Shown here in pieces: positions 8,643 to 18,791 of a stretch of 64,000 nt of DNA (positions are counted from its first letter, which is position 1; every line of letters begins with the position of its first letter). The position numbers and the translations under genes are program-made. The notes beneath the pieces are model-generated. The model was not told the origin of the DNA, did not search any database, and saw nothing but the letters and a program-made list of their open reading frames with translations. The stretch comes from an uncultured Bacilli bacterium (GTDB taxonomy: Bacteria; Bacillota_I; Bacilli_A; RF39; UBA660), in contig CAKPLY010000003.1 of the NCBI GenBank assembly GCA_934167825.1, positions 62,001-126,000 of the forward strand, read 5' to 3'.

Positions 8643-9397
8643 ATTGTTATCAACTCTGTTTCTTCATTTTGCTTTGCTATTATTATATTATTTACTTCTT
8701 TATTAGTTTCTTTTAGTTTGTCTATAAGAGTGTTATATGCCAAAAGAGGTGTATTATTTTCCTCGGATAAGTGTGCAAGTAGTATGTATTTTGTGTTATT
8801 TCCAATAAATTTTGACAAATACATAGAAGAATCATGATTTGATAAGTGACCTTTGTCAGACAAAATTCTTTTTCTTAATGCGAAGGGATAACTACTATTA
8901 TTTAATAATTCTACATCATGGTTGCTTTCGAAAATATACACATCTTTATCTTCTAACATACTATGATATTTGTTATTAATGTAACCTGTATCTGTTATGT
9001 ATACTATTGATTTATTGTTACTATTTATTATATATCCTCTTGCATCTGGTGCATCATGTGATGTTTTAATCATTTCTATTTTCATATCTTTTATCAAAAT
9101 AGCATCTGTATTTATTAATTCATAATTTTCAACATATGGCAAATCGCTTAGCATTTTTTCGGTCAAATATACTTTTATATTATATTTATGCAGGAATACT
9201 TTTAAACCACTTATATGGTCTTTATGTGTGTGTGTTATAAATATGGCATCTAGTTCATTTGGATTTATATTTATACTTTTTAACTTTTCGCAAACATATT
9301 TACAAGTATTCCCACAGTCAATTAATATTTTTGTTTCATTAGTGGATATGAAGGTTGTGTTCCCTTTACTACCACTTGATAATACTTCGAATTTCAT
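8639..9397 (-). CDS. WalJ/YycJ-like metallo-beta-lactamase fold hydrolase
   Basis: MBL-fold enzyme of 252 residues with the metal-binding motif ITHTHKDHISGL (HxHxDH) and later metal-ligand candidates in IEMIKTSHDAPDARGY (H) and TDTG (D). The opening MKFEVLSSGSKGNTTFI is typical of YycJ/WalJ proteins. In low-GC Gram-positives these lie next to walRK and rlmH and have been proposed to coordinate cell division with DNA replication. Here walRK is absent but the rlmH neighbour is kept. Its start codon shares an A with the stop of the upstream peptidase gene (TAATG). Confidence 0.9.
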   Translation of the reverse strand: MKFEVLSSGSKGNTTFISTNETKILIDCGNTCKYVCEKLKSININPNELDAIFITHTHKDHISGLKVFLHKYNIKVYLTEKMLSDLPYVENYELINTDAILIKDMKIEMIKTSHDAPDARGYIINSNNKSIVYITDTGYINNKYHSMLEDKDVYIFESNHDVELLNNSSYPFALRKRILSDKGHLSNHDSSMYLSKFIGNNTKYILLAHLSEENNTPLLAYNTLIDKLKETNKEVNNIIIAKQNEETELITI

Positions 9398-10899
9398 TAG
9401 TACAAATTATATGGGTTTATTGTATATCCACCTCTGTAAGGTATACCAATATATACTCCAAAGTGTAAGTGTGTTCCTGCATATGGATTGTAACTATTTG
9501 GTACTGGATACACATTTCCTGTGTTTCCCATTGTTCCTATTTTTTGACCTCTTGCTACTGTTTGACCTTCTTCTACATATACATCTTTTAAATGCATATA
9601 AATTGTATAATATCCACCAATATTATGATTAATTATTAAATAATTTCCTTGTGTTTTGTTACAACTTAAAACTCCTGGTACGCAACCAATTTCTTTTTTA
9701 TAGACTACCCCATTATTTGCGGCGTATATTGCTGATCCATAACCAGTTCCTGAAATATCTAGTGCATTATGGAATGACCCCCAACGATATGCATAACCAC
9801 TTGTTATAGCATAAGGTCGTTCTGTAGGCCATGCCCAGTATGATAAGTCTGCAATGCTTGGTGCGTATTTACCACCTTTAATTATTACTTTATTTATGGC
9901 AGGTTTTAATTCTGTTGAACTTACGTTAGTAGTATCTACTAGTTGTCCATTGATATATTGTTTTTTTCTTGTTACTCTATATAACCCATTTTCACCCTCA
10001 CGAGATGTTACTTGATATCCAACATATTCTGTGTCATCATATTCAATTTCAGTATCAAAACTTCTTTCTTCATCACTTACTTCGTGATAGTCTACAACTA
10101 CATTTATTATTGGTTTGATTAAGCCTACTACTACTTCTTGATTTTCATATAGTAAATTGTTAACACTTGTAAACTCAGGATTTGCTATTAAAAATTCTTG
10201 TACGTTTAACTTGTTTCTTGTTGCAACATCTTCGATTGTATCTCCTAATTTTACTTTATATGTTTCTTGATTTTCTGTTGTTCCATATAACAAGTATTTT
10301 GCAACTTCATCTACATCTGTAAATATTTTCTCTTCGGTTGAGATTAGAGTTTCTTTGTATGTAATTTTTTCTTTTACATCTATGTTTTCTATTATACTTC
10401 CTGTTTCTGTTATTTCTTTCTGATTGGAAGTTATGTAATCATTGTATTCATCTACATTTATAAATGCTTTCATAGTATTAGTAAGTGCTTTGTCAAAAAT
10501 ATCTTTTGATAATACATACATTTTTAAATCTTTATCATCATTTTTTATTGTTATTTGAACACCTTTTACTGTGAATTTTTTTTGTTTTATTATTTCATTA
10601 TATATTTGCTCGTTAGTTCTTATTTTTGGCTGATATGTTATTTCTTCTTTTATTTCTACGCCATTTGGAGGATATACACTATCTACTTTGTATTTGTTTT
10701 TTATTTCTTCTTCTTTTTGATTAATATATTTAGAGAATTCATCTTGGTCTTCGATCGAACCAATTATTTTTCCATCTAAGTATACGTTGTATATTTTATA
10801 ACTAACATTGTTATCCATCTTATTAAATCCAAGTAAAAAAACTGAAAGTGATATCAATACTAGTACTATTATTAATGATGTACTCCACTTATTTCGCAT
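9397..10899 (-). CDS. Membrane-anchored LysM/G5/M23 murein endopeptidase
   Basis: Cell-wall hydrolase of 500 residues. A transmembrane segment lies near residues 7-25. Then comes a long helical/beta region, a LysM domain around 210-255 (YKVKLGDTIEDVATRN, EFLIANPEF), a G5 domain about 262-340 (YDDTEYVGYQVTSREGENG) and a C-terminal M23 (LytM) domain from about 355. The zinc ligands are visible: the first His and Asp in FHNALDISGTG and the HLHFGVYIG motif near the end. It probably cleaves peptide cross-bridges of peptidoglycan outside the membrane. The gene overlaps dnaB by 11 bases, so a cell-wall enzyme is translationally tied to the replicative helicase gene. Confidence 0.93.
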   Translation of the reverse strand: MRNKWSTSLIIVLVLISLSVFLLGFNKMDNNVSYKIYNVYLDGKIIGSIEDQDEFSKYINQKEEEIKNKYKVDSVYPPNGVEIKEEITYQPKIRTNEQIYNEIIKQKKFTVKGVQITIKNDDKDLKMYVLSKDIFDKALTNTMKAFINVDEYNDYITSNQKEITETGSIIENIDVKEKITYKETLISTEEKIFTDVDEVAKYLLYGTTENQETYKVKLGDTIEDVATRNKLNVQEFLIANPEFTSVNNLLYENQEVVVGLIKPIINVVVDYHEVSDEERSFDTEIEYDDTEYVGYQVTSREGENGLYRVTRKKQYINGQLVDTTNVSSTELKPAINKVIIKGGKYAPSIADLSYWAWPTERPYAITSGYAYRWGSFHNALDISGTGYGSAIYAANNGVVYKKEIGCVPGVLSCNKTQGNYLIINHNIGGYYTIYMHLKDVYVEEGQTVARGQKIGTMGNTGNVYPVPNSYNPYAGTHLHFGVYIGIPYRGGYTINPYNLY

Positions 10900-12250
10900 C
10901 CTTGTTTCCTTCCTTCTTTAACGATAAAAATGTTGACGTTCTTTTTTTGAATAATAAATCTATTGTATCTGTTGGACCATTTCTGTGTTTTAATATTATT
11001 AACTGAATTGGTACAGGCAATTCATCACCTTGTGGTACTTCAACGCTTGGTGCATGAAGTGCTGCAACGATGTCAGCATCTTGTTCTATTGAACCAGATT
11101 CTCTTAAGTCACTTAAAACTGGTTTTTTATCTTCTCTTTTTTCTACACTTCTAGATAATTGTGATAATGCTATTACCGGTACTTCTAATTCTAGTGCTAG
11201 CATTTTTAAACTTCTTGATATTTCAGATATTTCTTGTTGTCTATTTCCTGCATATTTTGCTGATGAATCAATTAATTGCAAATAGTCTATTATTACAAGT
11301 CCAAGTCCTTCACCTTGAGTTGATAATCTACGACATTTTGCTTTTATTTCACTTGCTGTTACTCCGCCAGCATCATGAAAATATATATTAGTATTACCTA
11401 ATTGACTTATTGCTTCATCAAATCTTCGCCAATCTTCATTTTCCATTTTTCCTGATTTTAATTTAGAGTTATCTATTTGTCCTACTGAACTTATCATTCT
11501 TAAGATTAATTGCTCTGCAGGCATTTCTAGTGAGAAGAAAGCAACGTTTTTCTTTGTACTTCTAGCTGCTGCTGTAGCAATATTTAATGCGAAGGCTGTT
11601 TTACCTACGGCAGGACGTGCTGCAATTATTATTAATTGCGTTGGATGTAAACCTTCGGTTATTTTATCTAAATCAAGTAAGCCTGTAGTAAGTCCTGTTA
11701 CTTTTCCATGATTTTCTACTAAATATTGTAAATCTTGTTGTGCTTTTGTTAATACATCTTGTACTTTTCTAAATTCACTTGTTCTTCTTGATTTTGCTAC
11801 ATTTAATATATTTTGTTCTGCAAGTTCTACTGCACTAGACACATCAAGATTTGGATTATTGGCATTAGTAATTATCTTTGTTGCTTCTTCAATCATTCTT
11901 CTTAATGTATATTTTTCTGCAACTTGTTTGATATAGTAATCAATATTTGCTCCAGTTGCTACACTTTCTATAAGTTCACTTAAATATTCTACTCCACCTA
12001 CTTTATCTAGTATGTTTCTTGCTACTAACTCAGAAGTTAATGTACTTATATCAACTGTTTGTTTATTGTCATATAAATCTTTTATTACTTCGAATATTAA
12101 ACCATTTGCACATTCTCCCTTGTTAAAAAACATTTCTTTGTCAATTTCTTCACAGGCTTTTTGAAGAGATGCATAGGACCAAAAGACTGATCCAAGCAAA
12201 CATTTTTCTGCTTCTATATTATGTGGAAGCCCTTTGTCCATATTGCTCAC
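10889..12250 (-). CDS. dnaB: Replicative DNA helicase DnaB
   Basis: Hexameric helicase that unwinds DNA at the replication fork. Length is 453 residues. The N-terminal helical domain begins LPHNIEAEKCLLGSVFW, the usual DnaB opening. The RecA-like domain has Walker A AARPAVGKTAFALNIA near residue 210, H2 motif VAFFSLEMPAEQL, Walker B LVIIDYLQLID, and the arginine-finger region LSDLRESGSIEQDAD. It directly follows rplI with no gap, the usual Firmicutes arrangement (the gene is called dnaC in Bacillus subtilis). Confidence 0.98.
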   Translation of the reverse strand: MSNMDKGLPHNIEAEKCLLGSVFWSYASLQKACEEIDKEMFFNKGECANGLIFEVIKDLYDNKQTVDISTLTSELVARNILDKVGGVEYLSELIESVATGANIDYYIKQVAEKYTLRRMIEEATKIITNANNPNLDVSSAVELAEQNILNVAKSRRTSEFRKVQDVLTKAQQDLQYLVENHGKVTGLTTGLLDLDKITEGLHPTQLIIIAARPAVGKTAFALNIATAAARSTKKNVAFFSLEMPAEQLILRMISSVGQIDNSKLKSGKMENEDWRRFDEAISQLGNTNIYFHDAGGVTASEIKAKCRRLSTQGEGLGLVIIDYLQLIDSSAKYAGNRQQEISEISRSLKMLALELEVPVIALSQLSRSVEKREDKKPVLSDLRESGSIEQDADIVAALHAPSVEVPQGDELPVPIQLIILKHRNGPTDTIDLLFKKRTSTFLSLKKEGNKDAK

Positions 12251-12694
12251 CTACTTTTCTTTTAAAATTACTTTTAGTTCTGCTACTACACCTTTATATA
12301 ATTCAATATTAACTATATGTGTTCCTACGGAATTTAATTGTGTATCTAGCGATATTTTTTTCTTATCTATTTCGTAACCTTTCTCACTAAGTTTTTCTAC
12401 TATTTGCTTTGAAGATATGTTACCAAATATTTTGCCATTTGATCCTTCTTTTACTTCAAATGTAATAATAATATTTTCAAGTTTGTTTTTCATTATTGTT
12501 GCATTTTTTATGTTTTCTGCTTCTTTTATTTTTTTATTTTCAATATCTTGATTTAATCTATCTAGTGATGTTTTGGTATATTTAACTGCATATCCATTTT
12601 TTATTAGATAGTTTGTGGCATATCCATCGCTTACATCTTTAATATCATTTATTTTTCCTTGACCTTTTAAATTTTTTATAAAAATTACTTTCAT
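12251..12694 (-). CDS. rplI: 50S ribosomal protein L9
   Basis: Large-subunit protein binding 23S rRNA near the base of the L1 stalk. It is 147 residues: an N-terminal globular domain (MKVIFIKNLKGQGKINDIKD), a long connecting helix rich in Lys/Glu (about 45-75) and a C-terminal domain. I use the ATG at 12694, which fits the family start and has AAGGTGG upstream; a GTG at 12706 overlaps that Shine-Dalgarno. It is the first gene of its operon. Confidence 0.97.
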   Translation of the reverse strand: MKVIFIKNLKGQGKINDIKDVSDGYATNYLIKNGYAVKYTKTSLDRLNQDIENKKIKEAENIKNATIMKNKLENIIITFEVKEGSNGKIFGNISSKQIVEKLSEKGYEIDKKKISLDTQLNSVGTHIVNIELYKGVVAELKVILKEK

Positions 12695-12719
12695 TTTAAT
12701 CCCCACCTTCTTGGTATTT

Positions 12720-12748
12720 ATTATATCATGTATAAAGTAAAAAGTAAA
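12720..12748 (-). promoter_or_regulatory. Promoter of the rplI-dnaB operon
   Basis: Minus strand: -35 TTTACT (12748-12743), 17-base spacer, extended -10 TGATATAAT (12728-12720). The predicted start lies only about 18-20 bases before the rplI ATG, giving a very short leader. Confidence 0.65.
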
Positions 12749-12842
12749 TTATATGATTATTATTTTATGTTGCATTTTTAGTTTGCTAGTTAAAAATTTC
12801 TAATACTATTAATTTTTGTTGTGTATATTATCTAAATATAAT

Positions 12843-12869
12843 AAAATGCAGACATGATGTCTGCATTTT
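12843..12869 (-). terminator. Terminator after the short-chain dehydrogenase gene
   Basis: Perfect 12-base arms AAAATGCAGACA (12843-12854) and TGTCTGCATTTT (12858-12869) with a three-base loop, two bases after the dehydrogenase stop codon. On the minus strand the 3' arm ends in TTTTATTATATTT. It insulates the gene from the rplI promoter. Confidence 0.85.
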
Positions 12870-12871
12870 AA

Positions 12872-13612
12872 TTATACTCTTTCTTGAATAGTAGAATTTA
12901 TATCAAGTATTAATTTAACTGGTATTACTTTTGTTAAGATTTTATTTAATTTCATGTTTTCTGGTACTATGATTAGTTTATCTTTAAACATATTATCTAT
13001 TGCATATTTTGCTGCATATTTACTACTTATAGATTTTATATTAAATTTAACATCTGCGACATTATTAAAGTTTGTGTTTACCGGTCCTGGAGTGAATATA
13101 GAAATTTTTACGTTAGATTTTTCTTTTTTTAATTCTTCGTATATTGCTAAAGACAAACTTGTGACATAGTTTTTTGTTGCATAATATGTTGCCATATTCG
13201 GTCCGGGCATAAATCCCGCCATTGAAGAAACATTTAGTATTCTTCCATAATCTCTTTCTACAAAGTCTTTTAAAAATAATTTTGTTAGTATATGATATGC
13301 CTTTATATTTAAGTCAATCATATTTAATTCTTTTTCTAAAGATGTTTCATAAAATTTACCTGCATCTCCAAACCCTGCATTATTAATTAATAAATCAATG
13401 TTTTCTTTTTTTAAATCATTATATAATTTTAAACAATTATCATGTTTTGTTAAGTCTAATGAAATAACTTTTACATTATCGTATTTTTTGTATATTTCTT
13501 CTAGATTCTTTTTATCTTTTGATACTACAAATAAATCATAACCTAAAGATAATAAATATAAAGACATATCTTTACCTATACCAGAACTTGCCCCTGTTAT
13601 CAATGCTTTCAT
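12872..13612 (-). CDS. Short-chain dehydrogenase/reductase
   Basis: Classical SDR of 246 residues that should oxidise or reduce a carbonyl/alcohol with NAD(P). The Rossmann glycine motif is ITGASSGIGKD near residues 5-15. NNAG is at LLINNAGFGD, the catalytic Ser in ILNVSSMAGF and the Tyr-Lys pair in YYATKNYVTSL (YxxxK). It belongs to the DltE/YqjQ-like group often annotated without substrate; I cannot name one. The gene stands alone between the ribosomal operon terminator and its own terminator. Confidence 0.9.
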   Translation of the reverse strand: MKALITGASSGIGKDMSLYLLSLGYDLFVVSKDKKNLEEIYKKYDNVKVISLDLTKHDNCLKLYNDLKKENIDLLINNAGFGDAGKFYETSLEKELNMIDLNIKAYHILTKLFLKDFVERDYGRILNVSSMAGFMPGPNMATYYATKNYVTSLSLAIYEELKKEKSNVKISIFTPGPVNTNFNNVADVKFNIKSISSKYAAKYAIDNMFKDKLIIVPENMKLNKILTKVIPVKLILDINSTIQERV

Positions 13613-13634
13613 ATAATCAGTTCCTTTCTATATA

Positions 13635-13661
13635 GAAAAAAGAATAAGAAAAACTTATTCT
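13635..13661 (-). terminator. Terminator of the ribosomal superoperon (after rplQ)
   Basis: Minus strand: AGAATAAG (13661-13654), loop TTTTT, CTTATTCT (13648-13641), then TTTTTC. The first arm contains the last codons of rplQ and its TAA stop (13657-13655). Confidence 0.8.
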
Positions 13662-13999
13662 ACTACTTCTAGGATAACCATTAATGCATTATCCCCTTTT
13701 CTTTCTTGCATTTTAATTATTCTTGTATATCCACCATTTCTATCTTTGAAACGTGGTGCTAATTCATAAAATACTTTATCTACACATTTAGCATCATTAT
13801 GTAAAAACGCTAATGCTTTTCTTCTTGAAATTAATGTTCCTTTTTTTGCATAAGTTATCATTTTATCAAAACTTTTTCTAACTTCTTTTGCTCTAGTTTC
13901 AGTTGTAACTATTCTTTCATTTTCAATTAGTTGTTTTGTTAAAGTTGCTAACATGCTTCTTCTATGCTTGTTATCTACGCCTAATTTTCTATAAGCCAT
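13655..13999 (-). CDS. rplQ: 50S ribosomal protein L17
   Basis: Last gene of the S10-spc-alpha superoperon. At 114 residues it is near the Gram-positive length (about 120). The opening [17 protein letters not shown] and the central [19 protein letters not shown] match the family. Its last codons form one arm of the operon terminator. It follows rpoA by 17 bases, the conserved order across Firmicutes. Confidence 0.98.
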   Translation of the reverse strand: MAYRKLGVDNKHRRSMLATLTKQLIENERIVTTETRAKEVRKSFDKMITYAKKGTLISRRKALAFLHNDAKCVDKVFYELAPRFKDRNGGYTRIIKMQERKGDNALMVILEVVE

Positions 14000-14016
14000 A
14001 GTTCTTCCTCCTTACT

Positions 14017-14973
14017 TTAGTCTTCTTTTCTAAATGATAATCCCATATCTTTTACTTTGTCTAAAACTTCTTTTAGTGATTTTTTACCTAGATTTCTTAT
14101 TTTCATCATTTCATTTTCTGATTTATCTACTAAATCTGCTAATGTTAAGATGTTTGCTCTTTTTAGGCAATTGTATGCTCTTACAGAGAAATCTAAATCA
14201 TCAATTGATGTTTCTAACATTTTAGAATTTGGATCTTCAGTATTTGATATCATTAATCCAGTTTCGTCTGCTATTTCATTTAAGTTTGCAAGTACTTCAA
14301 AATGTTCAATTAAAATTCTACTTGCAAGTGCAATTGATTCTTCTGGAGTTATTGAACCATTTGTCCAAACTTCCATAATTAATTTATCATAGTTATTATT
14401 TTGTCCAACACGTGCATTTTCAACTTCGTAGTTGATTCTTTCGATTGGACTATATAAACTGTCAATTGCGATTACACCTGGTTTAGATTTTGTATCTAGA
14501 ATTTTTTTGTTGTCATCTGCTCTTGTGTATCCACGACCAGATCCAATAGTAAATTCCATATTTAAACTACCACCTTCAGCAAGTGTTGCAATAACTTGTT
14601 CTGGATTAAATATTTCAATATCAGCATCTTTTTCAATATCTGCAGCTGTTACTACTCCTGGAGTACTTACTGATAGTCTTAATTTTTTGTTCTCATCACT
14701 TGAATGATTTTTTAGTACAATACTTTTTAAATTTAAAACTATTGCTGTAACGTCTTCAATTACTCCATCAATTTTTTGAAATTCATGCGCTACACCATCG
14801 ATTTTTACACTTGTTATAGCATCTCCTGGAAGACTTGATAACATTACTCTTCTTAGAGCGTTACCTAGAGTCGTTCCAAATCCTCTTTCTAATGGTTCAA
14901 TTTCAAATTTTCCGTAATGGCTACTTTCAATATATTCTTTTACTTTATAATTTGGTTTTTCAAATTTTAACAT
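14017..14973 (-). CDS. rpoA: RNA polymerase alpha subunit
   Basis: Scaffold subunit for RNA polymerase assembly, 318 residues. The N-terminal domain (about 1-230) carries ERGFGTTLGNALRRVMLSSL, the dimerisation motif. After a linker, the C-terminal domain (about 245-315) has the helix-hairpin-helix NLGKKSLKEVLDKVKDMGL that contacts UP elements and activators. I start at the ATG at 14973, with AAGGAGTG upstream; a GTG at 14982 overlaps that site. Confidence 0.98.
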   Translation of the reverse strand: MLKFEKPNYKVKEYIESSHYGKFEIEPLERGFGTTLGNALRRVMLSSLPGDAITSVKIDGVAHEFQKIDGVIEDVTAIVLNLKSIVLKNHSSDENKKLRLSVSTPGVVTAADIEKDADIEIFNPEQVIATLAEGGSLNMEFTIGSGRGYTRADDNKKILDTKSKPGVIAIDSLYSPIERINYEVENARVGQNNNYDKLIMEVWTNGSITPEESIALASRILIEHFEVLANLNEIADETGLMISNTEDPNSKMLETSIDDLDFSVRAYNCLKRANILTLADLVDKSENEMMKIRNLGKKSLKEVLDKVKDMGLSFRKED

Positions 14974-14994
14974 TTTAAACACTCCTTTTTTATT

Positions 14995-15378
14995 TTATCC
15001 ACGACGTCTTTTTGGTGGACGGCATCCATTATGTGGAATAGGTGTTACATCTGTTATTGTTTTTACTTCTAGTCCTGCAGTTTGAAGTGCTCTAGTTGCA
15101 GCTTCTCTTCCTTGACCTAACCCTTTTACAAATACGTCAACAGTTTTCATTCCCATTGCAACTGCTTCTCTACCTGCTTTTTCAGCACTTGCACCAGCAG
15201 CAAATGGTGTAGATTTTTTGCTTCCTTTAACGCCTTGAGTTCCTGAAGCTGCCCAACTAATAGTGTTTCCTTCTTTATCTGTTATTGTAACTATTGTGTT
15301 ATTAAAAGTTGAGTGAATATGTACAACTCCATGTGGAACATTTTTCTTAACTTTACGTTTTCTTGCTTTATAAGCCAT
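14995..15378 (-). CDS. rpsK: 30S ribosomal protein S11
   Basis: Platform protein of the small subunit near the E site, 127 residues. It shows [19 protein letters not shown] and ends [15 protein letters not shown], the strongly conserved C-terminus. It is encoded between rpsM and rpoA, as in most bacteria. rpsD does not follow it, matching the Bacillus rather than the enterobacterial alpha operon. Confidence 0.98.
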   Translation of the reverse strand: MAYKARKRKVKKNVPHGVVHIHSTFNNTIVTITDKEGNTISWAASGTQGVKGSKKSTPFAAGASAEKAGREAVAMGMKTVDVFVKGLGQGREAATRALQTAGLEVKTITDVTPIPHNGCRPPKRRRG

Positions 15379-15397
15379 AAAAAGTCCTCCTTAATTA

Positions 15398-15763
15398 TTA
15401 TTTTTTCTTGTTAGCAACAACTTTTCCTTTACCTTTACGAGTTCTTGCGTTTCTATTTGTTCTTTGTCCTCTTACTGGTAAGTTTCTTTTGTGTCTAGTA
15501 CCTTGGTAAGAATTAATTTCCATCTTAGTTTTGATGTTCATGTTGACTTCTCTTCTTAGTTCACCTTCAACAGTGTGTTTGTCAATTTCTTTTCTTAATC
15601 TAGCAATTTCGTCTTCAGTTAAATCTCTTGCTTTAGTATTAACATCAACATTTGCATTTTTAAGAATAGTTTTTGCTAAATTTCTTCCTATACCATAGAT
15701 ATATGTTAAAGATATTTCTATTCTTTTATCATTTGGTATATCAACGCCTTTAATACGTGCCAT
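15398..15763 (-). CDS. rpsM: 30S ribosomal protein S13
   Basis: Head protein of the 30S subunit contacting the A- and P-site tRNAs and L5, 121 residues. Diagnostic parts are [20 protein letters not shown] at the start, the helix-two-turn-helix [11 protein letters not shown], and the basic tail [18 protein letters not shown]. It follows rpmJ by 16 bases. Confidence 0.98.
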   Translation of the reverse strand: MARIKGVDIPNDKRIEISLTYIYGIGRNLAKTILKNANVDVNTKARDLTEDEIARLRKEIDKHTVEGELRREVNMNIKTKMEINSYQGTRHKRNLPVRGQRTNRNARTRKGKGKVVANKKK

Positions 15764-15779
15764 AAATCATTTCCTCCTA

Positions 15780-16115
<336 letters not shown>

Positions 16116-16123
<8 letters not shown>

Positions 16124-16874
16124 TTTTACCCTCTCCCGTTAGTATTTCATAACCATCTTTTGTTACTGCTACTGTGTGTTCAAAGTGTGCTGATGGTTTA
16201 TTATCACCTGTTATTATTGTCCAATCATCATCTAGCATAAATACTTGTCTAGTTCCTAGATTAAGCATTGGTTCTATTGCTATTACCATTCCTTCTTTTA
16301 GAATAGGTCCTGTGCCTTTTTTTCCATAGTTTGGTACATCTGGTTCTTCATGAACTTTTGTTCCGACGCCATGTCCAACTAATTCTCTCACTACTCCAAG
16401 TTTATGTTTTGTAGCATAAGTTTCTATTGCACTTCCTATATCACCAATTCTTGCCCCAGGTTTTATTTGTTCAAGTCCTTTATATAATGCTTGTTCAGTA
16501 TGAAAAAGTAAATACTCTTTCTTTTTAGATATGCTACCTACTGCATAACTCCATGCTGAATCTCCATGATATCCTTTATAGCAAGCTCCTATATCGATAC
16601 CTATTATATCTCCTTCACGTAAACGTCTATTTGATGGTATACCATGTACTACTTCTTCATTTATTGAAGTACAAATACTACCTGGAAAACCATTATAGTT
16701 TTTAAATGATGGAGTTGCTCCTTGACTTCTTATAAAGTCTTCTGCTAATTTATCTAATTCTTTTGTAGTTATACCTGGTTTTACATAATCTTTTAAATAC
16801 TGATGTGTAAGATATACAATGTGACCAGCATGACGTAAAAGTTCTATTTCATATTCACTTTTTATACTAATCAT
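16116..16874 (-). CDS. map: Type I methionine aminopeptidase
   Basis: Removes the N-terminal Met from new proteins; a two-metal pita-bread enzyme of 252 residues. Metal ligands are in [20 protein letters not shown] (two Asp), [14 protein letters not shown] (His), IEPML (Glu) and HFEHTVAV (Glu). There is no N-terminal zinc-finger extension. Its start overlaps the end of adk by eight bases and its stop overlaps the infA start, giving a tightly coupled adk-map-infA run. Confidence 0.98.
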
Positions 16875-17529
16875 TATTGATAATCTCCTCTAAATTTGAA
16901 AATATATCTTGAGCACTAAGGTTATCTAGTACTTTAATTTCTCTTAATATATTTTTTTCCTTGTAATAATTTATTAAATCTAATGTTTTATTCATGTATG
17001 TATCAAATCTTGTCATAAATGATTCTGCATTATCATCACTTCTTTGTTCTAATTTGCTTCCACATTTGTTACAAATTCCTTCTAAAGTTGGTTTTAATTC
17101 ATTTACTAATAAATTATAACTTGTTCCACAATTTGGACATTCTATTCTACTTAATGTTCTTTTCATTGCTAAATCTTTATCTATATCAAAAAATACTACT
17201 ATGCCTATATCTTTGTTTAGACTTTTTAATAATTCTTCATATATTTTAGCTTGTTCTATATTTCTTGGGTATCCATCTAGTATGTAACCATTATTACAAT
17301 CTTCATTCATTAATCTTAATTTAAGAAGTGTTGTTATAATTTCATCACTTACTAATCTACCTTTAGAAATGGTTTCTTTTATTGTCTTTCCTAATTCTGT
17401 TTCTTTAGTTGCTTCTTCTCTTAAAAGCTTACCAGTTGAGATGTGAGGAATATTATATTTTTCATGTAGCATTTTTGCTTGTGTCCCTTTTCCTGCAGCA
17501 GGTGGGGCAATAAATATAATATTCTTCAT
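16867..17529 (-). CDS. adk: Adenylate kinase
   Basis: Catalyses ATP + AMP to 2 ADP. The 220-residue protein has P-loop [14 protein letters not shown] near the N-terminus, the AMP-binding helix ([12 protein letters not shown]) and the DGYPRN motif. Its LID domain carries four Cys (CPNCGTSYN and CNKCGSKL), so it should bind structural zinc, the Gram-positive long form. The P-loop reads PPAAGKGT where GPPGAGKGT is usual; the replacement of the second Gly by Ala is mild. It shares one base with the secY stop codon. Confidence 0.97.
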   Translation of the reverse strand: MKNIIFIAPPAAGKGTQAKMLHEKYNIPHISTGKLLREEATKETELGKTIKETISKGRLVSDEIITTLLKLRLMNEDCNNGYILDGYPRNIEQAKIYEELLKSLNKDIGIVVFFDIDKDLAMKRTLSRIECPNCGTSYNLLVNELKPTLEGICNKCGSKLEQRSDDNAESFMTRFDTYMNKTLDLINYYKEKNILREIKVLDNLSAQDIFSNLEEIINND

Positions 17530-18791
17530 TATCTTACTCCTTTATAGTTTCTATTAATTAAACTACTTTCTAATTGCTTATAAGTTTCAAGAGCAACTCC
17601 AACAACGATTAATAGCCCTGTTCCACCAATACTTACACTTGTTGGTAAATTCGTTGATATAAAACTACTAAAAATTATTGGTATTGCAGCAATTATTGCA
17701 ATGAATGTTGTACCTAATAAGGTAATTCTACCTAAAATAGTTTTAATATAATCTTTTGTTTCTTTTCCTGGTCTTATTCCTGGGATGTATCCACCTTGTC
17801 TATTTAAATTTTTTGATAATTCTTCTGGATTAACTTGTAAGAATGTATAGAAAAATCCAAATACAAAGATACACACTAAATATATAATAAATCCAATTGG
17901 AGTTGAATAGTTTAAGTATTTTTGTACAAATAGTGTAAATCCACTTTCACTTTTTAATAAACCTGCAATAAATGCTGGAATAGAAAATACTACTGAAGCA
18001 AATATTACTGGCATAACTCCTGCAGAATTTAATTTAAATGGGATATAATTTTGTTTTGCTCCATATGCACTACTTGTTTGATTAGAATATTGTATTGGAA
18101 TTCTTCTTTCAGATTCTTCAACAAATATGATACCTACAATTATTGCAATATATAATAGTATAAATAAGATAAAACTTATTATTCCTACAAATTTACTTGT
18201 AGTAGCACTTACTATTAATGTATCATATGTATCAATAAACATTTTTGGAATAGTTAATAAGATACCCGCCATAATTATAAGAGATATTCCATTTCCTAAT
18301 CCTTTTTGTGTTATTTGATCTCCTAACCATAATAAGAATGCTGTTCCTGCTGTTAAGATTGTTGCTATTTTTATATAATCTAGTGCAGTTCCTTTTTGTA
18401 CAAAAGCAAATGCCATTGCAAATCCTTGGACAAATGCTAAGACTATACCAATATATCTATTAATTTGATTAATCTTTTGTCTTCCAGCAGCGCCACTTTC
18501 TTTAAGTTCTGTAAAATATGGTATTATATCCATTTGTAATAGTCCTGTAATAATTGATGCTGAGATGTAGGGCATTACTCCTAAAGCAAATATTGAAAAG
18601 TTCTTTAGGGCTCCTCCACCTATAGCATTATATAATTCCCATAGTCCTAATCCTGATATTGCACCTTGTGTTCCAGGAACAGGTATTGTTGTACCTACAC
18701 AAAATATCATTAGACCAAATAAAGTAAATAATATTCTACTTCTTAAGTCTTTGTTTTTAGGACTAAAGATTAGTTTTAGATTTTTAAACAT
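17529..18791 (-). CDS. secY: Protein translocase subunit SecY
   Basis: Channel-forming subunit of the Sec translocon, 420 residues with ten predicted membrane helices. Recognisable parts are the plug region after helix 1 (VPGTQGAISGLG), ALGVMPYISASIITGLLQM, and the cytoplasmic loop NRQGGYIPGIRPGKETKDYI that binds ribosome and SecA. It follows rplO with no gap. It would serve the secreted and Tad-locus proteins later in the window. Confidence 0.98.
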   Translation of the reverse strand: MFKNLKLIFSPKNKDLRSRILFTLFGLMIFCVGTTIPVPGTQGAISGLGLWELYNAIGGGALKNFSIFALGVMPYISASIITGLLQMDIIPYFTELKESGAAGRQKINQINRYIGIVLAFVQGFAMAFAFVQKGTALDYIKIATILTAGTAFLLWLGDQITQKGLGNGISLIIMAGILLTIPKMFIDTYDTLIVSATTSKFVGIISFILFILLYIAIIVGIIFVEESERRIPIQYSNQTSSAYGAKQNYIPFKLNSAGVMPVIFASVVFSIPAFIAGLLKSESGFTLFVQKYLNYSTPIGFIIYLVCIFVFGFFYTFLQVNPEELSKNLNRQGGYIPGIRPGKETKDYIKTILGRITLLGTTFIAIIAAIPIIFSSFISTNLPTSVSIGGTGLLIVVGVALETYKQLESSLINRNYKGVR